This document shows, in pieces, positions 54,441 to 64,000 of a stretch of 64,000 nucleotides of DNA. Numbering within the stretch: position 1 is the stretch's first letter; each line of letters starts with the position of its first letter. Origin of the DNA: Sordariomycetes sp. S80-01Y (taxonomy: Eukaryota > Ascomycota > Sordariomycetes); contig JAXQJY010000030.1 of NCBI GenBank assembly GCA_037042185.1, positions 1,984,001-2,048,000 of the forward strand, in the 5' to 3' direction. A program made the position numbers and the translations under genes. The notes under the pieces are model-generated. The model ran no database searches, had not been told where the DNA came from, and worked only from the letters and a program-made list of their open reading frames with translations.

Positions 54441-56112
54441 TCAGTATTCCAAAGAAAGGTCCCCTCCCAGGTTCCTCATGGTGATCTTCTCCTTCCAGCT
54501 CCCACCCGGGCTGTCGTCGTCCTTCTCGTACGAAATCAGCTCCCCGTCCGCGCTGACGACAAAGATGAACATGGTGCCGTGGTAGGCCCTGACGGCCGGG
54601 GCGCTGGCCGACTCGACCCCGAGGTCCTCCCACTCCGCCTCCCAGCCCGTCCTGTCCTTGTAGAGGTGCACGAGGGTGCCGTTGCCGCCCAGGGCCACGA
54701 TGTCGAGCGCCTCGCCGTCGTCCTCGCTGTTGACGCCCGGCGGGCTGTGCACGTCGCCGCCGAGGGACTCCATCTTGGAGAAGCTGTGGTTCTCGTCCCA
54801 GCTGAGGTGGTACATCTCGTGGTTCTCCTGGATGCCGAAGAAGTAGCCGTCGTTGCGCTTTGCGTTCGCCGTGGACAGGCTGGGCTCGCCGATCCAGCGG
54901 CCGGGGAAGTCTACTTTGGTCGACCAGCCGTCGTCGCCCGTGTAGGAGCTGTGGTAGACTTTGCTTCCGTCCTTGTCGTACCACATGACGTCGTGGTAGC
55001 GCTCGCTGTCGTCGTTCGACAACGCGCAGATCACGGCTGGCTGGGTATATGAACTGCCCAGGCGGCCCTCGTTCGACCAGCCACTGTTGGAGCCATATTG
55101 TCCGGTAGCCTCCGTGATGCCCTCGAAGCCCTCATCATCGATGTCCTCATCGTCGTATTGCTGCCATCCCGTCTTCGCGATATCACCCGAATCCTTCTCC
55201 ACAGCCCACAGATCAAGCTCATCCGGGTAAGCGTCCCTGTGCACCGCGCAAGTCGTGATCGGGCTCCCGACGTTGTCACCAATCTCCTCCCACTTCGGCC
55301 AGTCCTCCTCCTCGGTCAGCCAGTTGTTGTACGGCCTGCCCCCCTCGTCTATCGCGAAGAGATCCAAGCGCCAGTAGCTCGCGTTCACCATCCAGTTCTG
55401 CGCGCTGGGAGGGTAGCGCAGCTCGGACGAGGAGGTGCTGCCGAGGTCCTCCCAGTCCGCCCATTCGGAACCGTCGAAGGAGCGGAATGTGATGCTCTTC
55501 TTGTCCGAGGAGCGCGCGAAGACGAAGAGGGTATCGAGGTGGAGGGAGACGGCGAGGAGGCGGGAGCAGAAGTTGTTTTTGCAAGGGGAGTCGCTGTCCT
55601 TGCTGTCGCCGTCACCAGCGCCGTCTCCATCGCCGCCTCCGCTGTTGTTACCATCCGAAGACCCCTCGCTAAGCTTGTTAGTGTTATGCGTGGCATGACT
55701 GGACCGACGAGACTCACCTTCCATTTGATGAGTCGCTTCCACCGCCAGAGCTCAGTCCAACTCCCAACCCAACGCCCAGTCCAATGGCGATGATCAGCGC
55801 AGCGCCTACTATGGCTAGAATCAGCTTCCGTTTCCACCAAGGCTTGGACGCGCCGCCACCAGCAACCATCGGCGCATTGGCACCCGCCTCTTCGTCCTTC
55901 TTGTAATGCGGCGGCTCGACCGGGATTTTGTGGCCCAGAGAGCTCTCCTGCCCCGTCGAGGGCGTCCATTCCGGCGCCTGAGAGGGCGCAACTTCCAAGC
56001 CGGCGTAATAGGGCTGTGGCGGCACGGCTGGCGGTGCGTTTGTCTGTGGCTCCGACGGCGGACTGTAGCCTGTGTCCCCCCCAAGCTCAGGGGGCAGGTT
56101 GCGTTCAGCCAT
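54441..56112 (-). CDS. membrane-anchored fucose-lectin-like beta-propeller protein, copy 2
   Basis: Exons 56112-55718 and 55668-54441 (49 bp intron, GTGAGT...CTTAG, at the same place relative to the protein as in copy 1) encode 540 residues. The layout repeats that of copy 1: a Pro-rich cytosolic tail with YYAGLEVAPSQAPEW, a SKPWWKRK stop-transfer-like cluster, a Gly-zipper membrane helix (about 96-120), an acidic Ser/Gly/Asp linker, a Cys pair and a C-terminal fucose-lectin-like propeller (WPKWEEIGDNVGSPI, FPGRWIGEPSLS, YFFGIQENHEMYH, WEDLGVESASAPAVRAY). Many blocks match copy 1 residue for residue, so the two are paralogues by tandem duplication. They may serve in surface adhesion or recognition of fucosylated glycans. 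Binding residues are not verified. Confidence 0.84.
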
Positions 56113-56913
56113 TTCGACGTGTCTGTGGCCCGTTTGATCTCAACTCTTCACGGGTACTGGGAGGCAACACAGCAAGGCACCGTCATGTCCATCACGCGAC
56201 ATGTCATGGCGTGAGAGGAGAGCTGCCTCGACGGACTGCCAGAGAGAAAAGTCCTGGGACAGCAGAGTGACATGACCGTTGTGCAACGACGCACCTTGGC
56301 GGATCCCAAGGGGCACAGCTCAATCCCATCTCGGCCCCCAGTCTGCGCAATGAGCGAGTCAAAAATGCGGGAGTCTCATCCCAGGGATCCGGGCCGCAGT
56401 CGTGCATGAGTCTGCCCGGGATGCGAGGACAAGGCTGAGAGATCGGCGCTGCTCACTGCGACGGGCGGTTTCGGCCTCAGACTTTGTCTCTCTCTCCCCC
56501 CTCTCTCTTAGAGTGTTTAAATTATTAGCCAATTCTCAACAAGCCTGGCGCTGTCGTCGCTGGAGTTGGGAGTGTTGACGTTAAGCCATCATTATGCGTA
56601 TGAGCCGCCTCTGGTCATGTGGTTCCCCTTAACCCTAAATTGGCAGTACCCGACACCGCATCGGACGTCTTCCCTGAACGGTCACCAAATCGGCACTCAT
56701 ATGTAAATGACGTCGATTTCGGCCAACAATAGACCATTGCTGGCTCACCTTCAACGTCTTCGCGATTGCAAATAGAAATATATTGCGATTAATTGGCAAG
56801 TATCTTGACCAACCATGTATCATTTCACCGTCGTCTCGTCATAGCCCATACACCTGCTCCCAGATCCACAATGCCAGCCCTAGGCTCACTACTGTCGTGG
56901 GCTCCAAACCCGC
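56113..56913. other. intergenic, no gene seen
   Basis: This holds the promoter of lectin-like copy 2 and the 3' region of the GlnRS gene. It contains a CT-rich tract (about 56484-56510, minus-strand GA). No coding ORF or RNA gene was recognised. Confidence 0.5.
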
Positions 56914-58867
56914 CTACGACTTTTTGCCAGCGTCCTCCTTCAAACTAACGATGCGGTTCAACACCACGTCGTCTTCCGTGCTATCCTTGTCGACGGAAAA
57001 GTACGCCACTCTCATCGCCTGGAACCTCACGCTCTCTGGTCCGCCGGCGCCCTTCTCCTTCTCGCCTGCCGCCTCGGGCCACGGTGCCCTCCGCCTCACC
57101 TCATCGAAGCCCTCCTCAATGACGGCGTCTTTGTAGATGACCTCGCTGTCGGGGTTGACGTCGTTCAGGAAACCGCCTTCGGCGTCGTCGGGCTTTTCTG
57201 ACTTGAAAAGCGAGTTGTGAATGCGCGCCGTGACCCGGCGACAGCCCTGAGTGCCCACCCAGTTGATGAAGGCTTTGGGCTTCTTGATCTCCTTGTCGTA
57301 GACGGCGCGGACCTCCGTGACCTTGCCCGCCTCGTCCTTCGTGTATGATGTCGCCTTGACGGGGAACGGAGCCTTGAGCAGGCCGACGGTCTTCCCAGGT
57401 GCCAGGCGGAAGTAGTCCTTGCTGTCCTCCTCGCGGAAGTCCGAACGGTCAATGTAAACCGTCTTGGTGAAGTGACACTTGCGCGAGCCCATCTTGTCGT
57501 CCTTGTAGAAGGGGATCTCCACGTCGACAACATCTTCAGCGTCTTCTATGACAAGCTTAATGGGGTCGAGGATGAGCATGAGTCGGGGAACGGTCGTCTC
57601 GAGGTATCTTCGGATTGTCTGTTCGAAGCGGTGGATGGGAATCACGGTCGTATTGGTGGTGACTCCGAGCTCGGCGACAAACTCGAGCACCGCTCCAGGA
57701 GGCACGCCGCGACGGCGGATGGCGGCAAGGGTAAAGAGACGTGGATCATCCCAGTCCCGCACAATCTTCTCGCTCACCAGCTTCTCGATCTTTCGTTTCG
57801 ACAGCACCGTGCCAGTGAGGTTCAGCCGCCCGTACTCGCGCTGCATCGGCTCATACACCCCCAGCGTCTTGTTCAACCACTCGTACGACACCCTCGACAA
57901 GATGAACTCGGTCGTGCACAGCGAGTGCGTGATGCCCTCGAAGCTATCGCAGAGACAGTGCGTGAAGTCGTAGGTTGGGTAGATGCACCAATCGGCGCCG
58001 GTGCGGTGATGCTCCTTCTTCTTGACGCGGTAGGCGGCGAGATCCCACATCTGGGGATTGCCGTCTGTAATGTCCTGCTTCATCCGGAGGAACACCGACT
58101 TCTCCTCGTACTTTCCGTCGCGCATGTCTCGGAACTTCTGGAGGTTGTCTTCCGGAGTCTGGTCGGCGTGGGCGCATCGATAGCGTTCGCCGCCCTGGGC
58201 CTCTTTGCCGTCAGGCCCGACGACCAGGCCTCGCTGTTTCTTGAGCTCGGTGTCTGTGTCGTTAGAAGCTGAAGTTATCTGGTACTGCTCCAAACTTACC
58301 ATCGCATGCGCAGACGTATGCCTTGCCGAGATTGATGAGCTTCTCGGCCAACTCGTACAGCTTTCCGAAGTTGTCACTCGAGTAGGTGATCTTGTAGGGT
58401 TTGAAGCCCAGCCACTCAATGACTTCTTGGATTGCGTTGAAGTACTTGGCCTCCTCTTTCTCTGGGTTCGTGTCGTCAAACCTCAGATAGCAAACACCCT
58501 TGTGATACCTCGCAAATCCAAAGTTGACCGCAATGGCCTTTGCGTGTCCAATATGCAGAAAGCCATTCGGCTCCGGGGGGAACCGCGTGACTACCTCCTT
58601 TGTCGGGTTCTCGTTTCGTACCTCCGTCAACCATCCCCTCTTGAAGATGTCGTCGGGGTCGATTGTTGGCTCGGCAGCCTGGGCTGGTGGAGGAGCAGCT
58701 GGTGCGGCGGTGGGCGGTGCGGCGGCTTTGTCTGCGCGAGCCTTTTCCTGGGCAGCCTTCTTGGCGCGCTTCTGGAGGCGCTTCTTGAGTTCTCCCTTGG
58801 AGACCATCTCGCCCGTCTCTTCGTCGAGCTGGAGCTTCGCGACGCTCGCCGTGACCTGTTCAGCCAT
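56914..58867 (-). CDS. GLN4: glutaminyl-tRNA synthetase, cytoplasmic
   Basis: Exons 58867-58300 and 58253-56914 join across a 46 bp intron (GTAAGT...CACAG) into 635 residues. The enzyme charges tRNA-Gln. The class I signature [14 protein letters not shown] (HIGH motif, about 92-104) and the KMSKS-equivalent VLSKRKI (about 338) are present, and the GlnRS-specific [17 protein letters not shown] follows. The C-terminal beta-barrel anticodon-binding region is complete. The N-terminal 60 or so residues are highly charged and helical ([21 protein letters not shown]). They are not the roughly 190-residue appended domain of yeast Gln4 (809 aa in total), so the protein is distinctly shorter. The ATG at 58867 is chosen; the frame is open further upstream to 58939. 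The gene is divergent from the macro-domain gene. Confidence 0.94.
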
Positions 58868-59489
58868 GGTTGCGGTTGCTGCTGGTCGATGGACTTCAGT
58901 GGCTTCGGATGTTGGCTTCGTCTGCTCGATGTGGTGCAAGGGGGCGCGGGAGGAAGTATGGCCTTGGAGTTTGGGCTGGAATTGGTGCCTTGGCCGAATG
59001 ACACGACGGTTGAGTCACGAAAAGTTGAGGTCGAGGGCGCGGTCGAGGAGGGGCAGAAAATGCCCCGCCAACTAAACAGTACATCAGTAGCAGCGATAAG
59101 GCCGCCTCAGCTGGGAGCTGCCGCTGATAAGCGCCGATTTAGTGACAAAAGACCACTATTTTGTCAACCTCCCTCTCGCCAATTCAGGTGCTCGGCACAC
59201 TGGGACTCTCGGTTTCGATCTTGGACTTCATTTATGGGCCAAGATCACTGCAGAAATTCTTACTACAAACATATACAGTATATTTGAGAAAGATTTTATT
59301 CAATTGGAGCACCGCATTGACGCTCGCGCGCGAGGTCACTCGATTACTCCAGCTCTTCTGCAAAGCCGAAAGACAGCTACCCCGAGAGCTATATCGACCA
59401 TCAACATCTGATGTCATCAACTTTTTATACTTCAACGACACACATCACCAGAAGACTTGCCAGCCAGCTCAAAGAAAGCGCCCGTCAAC
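58868..59489. promoter_or_regulatory. divergent region GLN4 / macro-domain gene
   Basis: 622 bp with both promoters. Its right part is AT-rich for this genome. No gene is seen inside it. Confidence 0.5.
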
Positions 59490-60155
59490 ATGTCTAAGAC
59501 CCCAATCTCACTCTCCCAAATACCCACCATCGCCGCCCTGTATGCCTCCGGTAAACTCGTTCCCTCTCCATCTCAGCCACGGATGAGCCCATCAGCACAC
59601 CTCAACGACCGCATCTCCATCTACCGCGGCGACATAACAGCCCTTCGTCTCGACGCAATCGTCAACGCCGCCAATCCTCGAATGCTCGGCGGCGGCGGTG
59701 TCGACGGTGCGATCCACGCTGCCGCAGGCCCGGGGCTCAAGGCCGAGTGCGCAACCCACCCTGAAGGTGCCAACGGACGCTGTCCCACGGGCGAGGCCCG
59801 CATCACGGGAGGGCACGATCTTCCAGCTAAACATGTCATTCACGCCGTGGGGCCGGATTGCAACAGGATCAGGGATAAGGTCAAGGCCCAGGAGCTGCTG
59901 ACGAGTGTATATGACAACATCCTGAAGACGGCGGCAGACAACGACGTGAAGACGCTGGGCATCTGCGGCATCAGTACCGCCATATTTGCGTATCCGCCTA
60001 TGGATGCTTGCAATGTTGCTTGTGAGCGAGTGAGGAGATTCATGGAAAGGGATGAGGGTAAGGGTCTGGAGAGAGTCGTGTTTGTCACCTTCAGTCCGCG
60101 GGACGTTGAAGCATACGATACAGTACTACCAAAGTGGTTTCCGCCAGTGGAATAG
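59490..60155 (+). CDS. macro-domain protein (MacroD-type ADP-ribose hydrolase-like)
   Basis: A 221-residue protein with a single macro domain. The ADP-ribose-binding and catalytic block is classic: GDITALRLDAIVNAANPRML then GGGGVDGAIHAAAG (about 47-80), with the catalytic-type Asn-Ala-Ala-Asn and Asp of MacroD hydrolases. Later it has CPTGEARITGGHDLPAKHVI and an ICGISTAIFAYP loop, where the usual GVFGYP reads AIFAYP. Such enzymes remove mono-ADP-ribose from proteins or hydrolyse O-acetyl-ADP-ribose. The first 40 residues (SLSQIPTIAALYASGK) precede the fold as in several fungal homologues. The first true ATG is at 59490. The loop change may alter substrate fit, but activity is likely. Confidence 0.92.
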   Translation: MSKTPISLSQIPTIAALYASGKLVPSPSQPRMSPSAHLNDRISIYRGDITALRLDAIVNAANPRMLGGGGVDGAIHAAAGPGLKAECATHPEGANGRCPTGEARITGGHDLPAKHVIHAVGPDCNRIRDKVKAQELLTSVYDNILKTAADNDVKTLGICGISTAIFAYPPMDACNVACERVRRFMERDEGKGLERVVFVTFSPRDVEAYDTVLPKWFPPVE

Positions 60156-60467
60156 GGCTCAAGAGGGATCAAAATACACAAAGTAGAGCCTGCCGCCAGT
60201 AATCCTTTTCAGGGTCTGAATATTTCGTTCAGGCCGTTCCAGGGCTACAGCAGGATGGCTTGATTTTTGACGGCGCTTCCAAGCCTTTTCCCCTTGAAGC
60301 TGCGGCGGAGATCAATTCTCAGTGATTGAGGCAGACGTCAACAAAAAGACACATCAAAGCAGTGAGAGAGGCAAACATGCTGGGCATCGAAATCTCGTCA
60401 AAAGTTATATCCCCCAACGCTTCCACAATCTCCACTATCCTACCTTGCGTGCTCTTACATTCGTACT
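60156..60467. other. convergent 3' intergenic region
   Basis: Holds the 3' ends of the macro-domain gene (plus) and the Zn2Cys6 gene (minus). It contains no coding ORF. Confidence 0.5.
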
Positions 60468-62942
60468 TTAACATGACGAAGCATACTGCTTATTATTCCA
60501 ACTTGATCCCACATCACAGGCGACACCTCCGCTATACTCATCGTCAGGTACAGTCGAGCTGAGCTGCTCGGGGAAAAAGCCACTTGTCAAATCGTCCAAA
60601 TCTTCTTCAAAGGTCATAGAGTCGTCATAGCTGTTCCGAATATCTGTCTCAATTGTCGCCAGCTGCTCAGCGCCTTTGCTGGGAGTCGATGCTTCCAACA
60701 CCTCGTCGCCCGTCAATGTGTCGTCGCTGTCGACTGTTCCATCTCTCATACTGGCTCTCAGCTTAAGAGACATGCGGATATACTCCCTCGGGCTCATGTC
60801 GGCCTTTTCGAAGTAATCCTCGGCGTCTGGTACGCGCTCTGAGACGCAACGGGGCTGTACGGATTCAACCTGGTGTCGTATCTGACTACAGAGAACGTTG
60901 ACCCCGTTTGAGCGGGTGTAGCAATGCCGTATCATCGCTATCAGTGTTCGTAGCTGTCGTGGATTTCTTAATGCGGACGCGACTCGTTTCGGTGCCAGCT
61001 TCGCCTCAATCATGTGAATCATAAGAGGCACGGCCGCGAAGGCTAGCCTGCTTCTGTCTGAGCCAAAAGATACCAATACATGAGCGAGGAATTCTTACAC
61101 GGTAATAGGCAGGTACTTGATCAGTCCGCGCTGTAGTGGGTCCTCGATGTGCTTGACTATACCATCTATAGCAGCTCTTGCATCGGCGCTGCTGCTGTAC
61201 GGCTGGAATAGAGGATCTTGCTTTTGCATGCGCTCTGATTCGATTCGATGGCACAAAGTGAGTTTAGCAGCGCTTTTCAGCACATGAGATTAGTGGTCTT
61301 GTTCTTTCCGACGTTCGGAGAGCGCTTACAAGTAGTAGGTGTACATAAAGCTCCTCTGTATAATGAACCAGTGCTCGGGGGGTTCTCGCGAGTTGGCCAA
61401 ATCTGGGAACCGCCGGGTCGTGAACTCAAACCACGCATTGAGCTCGCTTTCACACCTTGATAAGTCCGTTCCCTGTTTCTCGCTGCCCGCAACAGCCGGG
61501 GTTGTTTGCAGCAAGCCTGTCACGGTGTTGCATAGGCGGGATATCGCTAGGAACATCTCGTGCATCTGCCGTTGGGAATTGGCGCAGCGCACCGGAGAAC
61601 GTCCGACATCATATTTGAAGTCATCACAGAGTACCAGTGTTGGGAAGACATCTGTTATCTGGAGTTCTCTATGCAGCCCCAGGGAAAGCATCCGGTCCCT
61701 AGTGATGCAGCACCACCAGATACGTCTCATTAGGATCCTGCGCTTCTCCGTCTTGGAGGCGGACCTACAGCCGGATTCTTGAGCGCTCACTGCTTGGTGG
61801 GCCTTGATAGCCTTGCAATGCTGGATGGCCTTGCTGAGCCAAGATGTGTTGGACTGATTTGGCCATGATTGTTGGTTTCCCGGATGGAATGTAAGAAGGA
61901 GTGCTGCCTGGGCTTGGACCAAGGGGCAAGTCTCGACATCAAAATCGTACAACAGCTGGCGAATATCAGATACGAATCATGTACTGACTAAGTGTCAAAG
62001 AGATATACCTTTGTTTTCTTATACATGGCTTCCGCTGTAGAAGCTGGACTGTCGAATCCAATCGCTTCGGCAAGGTCCGCAGGTATGAACTATGCGTGGC
62101 CTCAGTTATGATGCAGATTTCAAACTGTTCGTCCATATCGCACTTACCGAGCTTGCGGCGAACAACATCGCTTGGACTGTTAGAAGCGGCAGCTTATCGT
62201 CGCTGTCCTCTTGCAAATAGGCGTTCCAAAACTCTGCCTCATCGAGAAGCGGAACGATGGGATGAATGTAGAGAAAGTATAAGCGGATAAACTCGCCCAT
62301 CATGGCGGCAGAGAGCAATTCGAAGCAACCGTTGCTCTGCAGAAAGGCCATGTCGGAAGTTGAGAGCTGACCAAGTTCCGGCCTTTTGATGAAAGGCAGA
62401 TCCAAGAAACTGTCGTAGACTCTAGTCTCTTTGCAGCTTATATCCGTGCAGGATATAGATGTAGCGGGCGCGAACTCTTGGGAGTGAATATCCGTCTCCT
62501 GCTGCTCAAAGACAGCACTTGGCGACACTGGAGTAGGGTCCATGAGCAAGTGATTGGTGACTTGCGACGCGGTTAGGTTCATCAAGGCGCTTCTATCGGC
62601 GTCCAAGTTCGGTGGCGGCAACTCGTCGTGAACCCGAGCTGCTGTGTATGGTACATCGCCTTTGTTTGTTGTAGATGGCGCCTTGTCGTCATTGCGAGCC
62701 CTGCATCGATGTGAGCCACATCGAGTGCATGTTAGGGTGTCTTACGAATCTTGGGTGATCCAACCGCGGAACTTGCGCCTCTGTACAATACACTGCTCGC
62801 CATCCAAGTAGCAGTTCATACACGGAGATCCCCTGAGCATGACATCGCAGCGGACCTTTCTGCGACGACAGTACAAGCAAGCCTTGGAAGCTCGCTTTCG
62901 AGGTACGTGGCCCCCCTTGGAGGCTGCTTCGGGCATAGACAT
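60468..62942 (-). CDS. Zn2Cys6 transcription factor, CTF1-like, six exons
   Basis: Exons 62942-62746, 62700-62148, 62089-62009, 61955-61330, 61272-61099 and 61053-60468 join through GT-AG introns of 45-58 bp into about 738 residues. The zinc cluster is C22-x2-C25-x6-C32-x8-C41-x2-C44-x6-C51 with ASKACLYCRRRKVRC, the arrangement of cutinase transcription factor 1 and relatives that control fatty-acid or plant-cuticle responses. The fungal_trans core includes MGEFIRLYFLYIHPIVPLLDEAEFW, RRIWWCCITRDRMLSLGL and a MYTYYFAAKLTLCHR block created by splicing. The acceptor of the last intron is ambiguous by 6 bases (exon could begin at 61047). The tail is acidic. Target genes are unknown. Confidence 0.85.
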
Positions 62943-63469
62943 CAAGAAATGATACAATTGATAATAACAGTTTTTACAGAAGCATATAGTCAATGTAGCG
63001 GTTGCGATGGTGCTTAGAATTACGCCCCTTCAGGCAAGACGAGTCGAAGAGATCACGGACGAGCTGGAGACGGGAGTTGGCAGCGGCTGCATGCTTCCGA
63101 AAGACATCATCATGCCTCGTTAGTGGCCCGGAGAGGCCAGGTCTAGATTCTGTGAGACGGGAACTTTAGAGTCGAATCGCGCGACGTGTCGAGTCCCTCT
63201 CTGGAGGTTCGGAACTTGGAGTTGTCGAGACCGGGGCCCCGCGCTGGTCGAGTCAGACTGCTCGACGTCGACAAGCCCCTAGTGTCAAAGCTCCCCGCAA
63301 CCCCATTACCCCTCTACCCCAGCTTCCTGATCCCAGGCGGTCCTCGTGTCTCGGATCGTTGGTATAAAGATGGGGGGTTGGATTGCATTAGATTGTAGAA
63401 AAATGGCTAAAGTGTACATTGCATCCTAAAATCGTATCATATGATCGCGGAGGGCATGTCGTAGGCTGC
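62943..63469. other. intergenic, no gene seen
   Basis: Promoter of the CTF1-like gene and 3' region of the partial gene at the right edge, both on the minus strand. A TATAAAG word near 63362 is on the plus strand and has no gene after it. Nothing else is visible. Confidence 0.45.
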
Positions 63470-64000
63470 TCAACAGGAGGGCCAGGGGCCGTCACGGAGC
63501 TCTGGGCATGGAGGCAGCGGGTAGTCATATGAGGTTCCGCTGGAAATGACCAGGCTGTGGTCACATGCTCCCCGGGGCTGAGATTGCGCCGTAAATACAT
63601 CGCTCAACCCCTGAGTCGACTGTCTTCGATGCCTCTCATGTTCCAGCTTGTGCCGGGCCTTCTGGTCCTTGGTCCACCGGACAGCCGGTGCGATACTCCC
63701 AGAGACCGGGATATCCCCACAGAGTTCCGGGAATTGAGAGAAAAAGTCGACTGTCATCCGCCAAGTGTTGATGTCCCTGAGGCTGTTGTCGAATGTGGGT
63801 GACAGGGTATACCGTCCTGTATCGGGGTCCACGCCGTAGCAATCCGCAAGGCTGAATGGCCACGCGAGTCTGAGAGCATCCCTAAATAGCTGCCAAAATA
63901 CATTGGTACAGTATCGATGCTGTGTGAAGATAAAGCGTTCGCGCAGTCCCGGCCTAGTAATGATAAGTGACAGCCCGTATAAAGGCATTTCGGGGTAGAA
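63470..64000 (-). CDS. 3' part of an unidentified protein, cut by window edge
   Basis: On the minus strand a frame runs from the window edge (codons FYPEMPLYGL onward) to a stop at 63470, giving at least 176 C-terminal residues. The N-terminal part (TNVFWQLFRDALRLAWPFSLADCYG) has aromatic and Leu-rich segments. The tail is Pro/Ser/Cys-rich. No family is recognised from this fragment, and the gene probably continues outside the window. Confidence 0.55.
   Translation of the reverse strand, partial: FYPEMPLYGLSLIITRPGLRERFIFTQHRYCTNVFWQLFRDALRLAWPFSLADCYGVDPDTGRYTLSPTFDNSLRDINTWRMTVDFFSQFPELCGDIPVSGSIAPAVRWTKDQKARHKLEHERHRRQSTQGLSDVFTAQSQPRGACDHSLVISSGTSYDYPLPPCPELRDGPWPSC

Noticed and set aside
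1-64000. tRNA genes, rRNA, telomere repeats, CRISPR arrays, transposons or LTR elements
   Set aside because: Looked for cloverleaf B-box words, TTAGGG runs, terminal repeats and transposase or polymerase motifs; none was convincing. CRISPR is not expected in a fungus.

Overview
The window reads as nuclear DNA of a filamentous ascomycete (Pezizomycotina; probably a sordariomycete, though no marker gene here settles the class). The reasons are many short introns (about 45-85 bp, GTRAGT donors, CTAAC-like branch sites), GC-rich codon use, three Zn2Cys6 transcription factors, an Asp f 4-type secreted protein, an MNN1-type mannosyltransferase, a fungal DHAP/glycerol-3-phosphate acyltransferase and a TRPY/Yvc1-type channel. 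I see no tRNA, rRNA, LTR element, DNA transposon or CRISPR array. Genes are single transcription units with no operons. Several pairs are divergent and share a promoter region.

Left part (1-15.3 kb), mostly housekeeping: a possible first exon leaving at the left edge, a hypothetical protein, an N-terminally acylated nucleotidyltransferase-like protein divergent from a metallophosphoesterase, mitochondrial-type pantothenate synthetase, a PlsB/GNPAT-type acyltransferase with a peroxisomal-type C-terminus divergent from RNase P subunit Pop4/Rpp29, and a large GYF-domain protein spliced from four exons.

Middle (15.3-41 kb): a spliced secreted protein that is almost entirely four tandem cystine-knot-like modules (16399-16931, minus); an orphan protein; the trans-Golgi ARF exchange factor Sec7, divergent from the pyruvate dehydrogenase E2 subunit; two Zn2Cys6 regulators, the second assembled from five exons; a small secreted protein with a duplicated Cys/Thr module; a DUF1308 protein; an MNN1 mannosyltransferase; and an Asp f 4-like secreted protein.

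Right part (41-64 kb): gene-poor stretches around an AAA+ ATPase with a very charged N-terminus, a Yvc1-like cation channel, two tandem paralogous single-pass membrane proteins with fucose-lectin-like beta-propellers, glutaminyl-tRNA synthetase divergent from a macro-domain protein, a six-exon CTF1-like Zn2Cys6 factor, and the 3' end of an unidentified gene at the right edge.

The most novel item is the tetra-knottin secreted protein. Its cysteine-rich exon has no ATG of its own and is joined to the signal-peptide exon by a GC-AG intron, so simple ORF calling misses it. The membrane-anchored lectin pair, the acylated nucleotidyltransferase-like protein and the duplicated Cys/Thr secreted protein follow. 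All exon borders were inferred by eye from splice consensus and reading-frame continuity. No expression data or database search was available.
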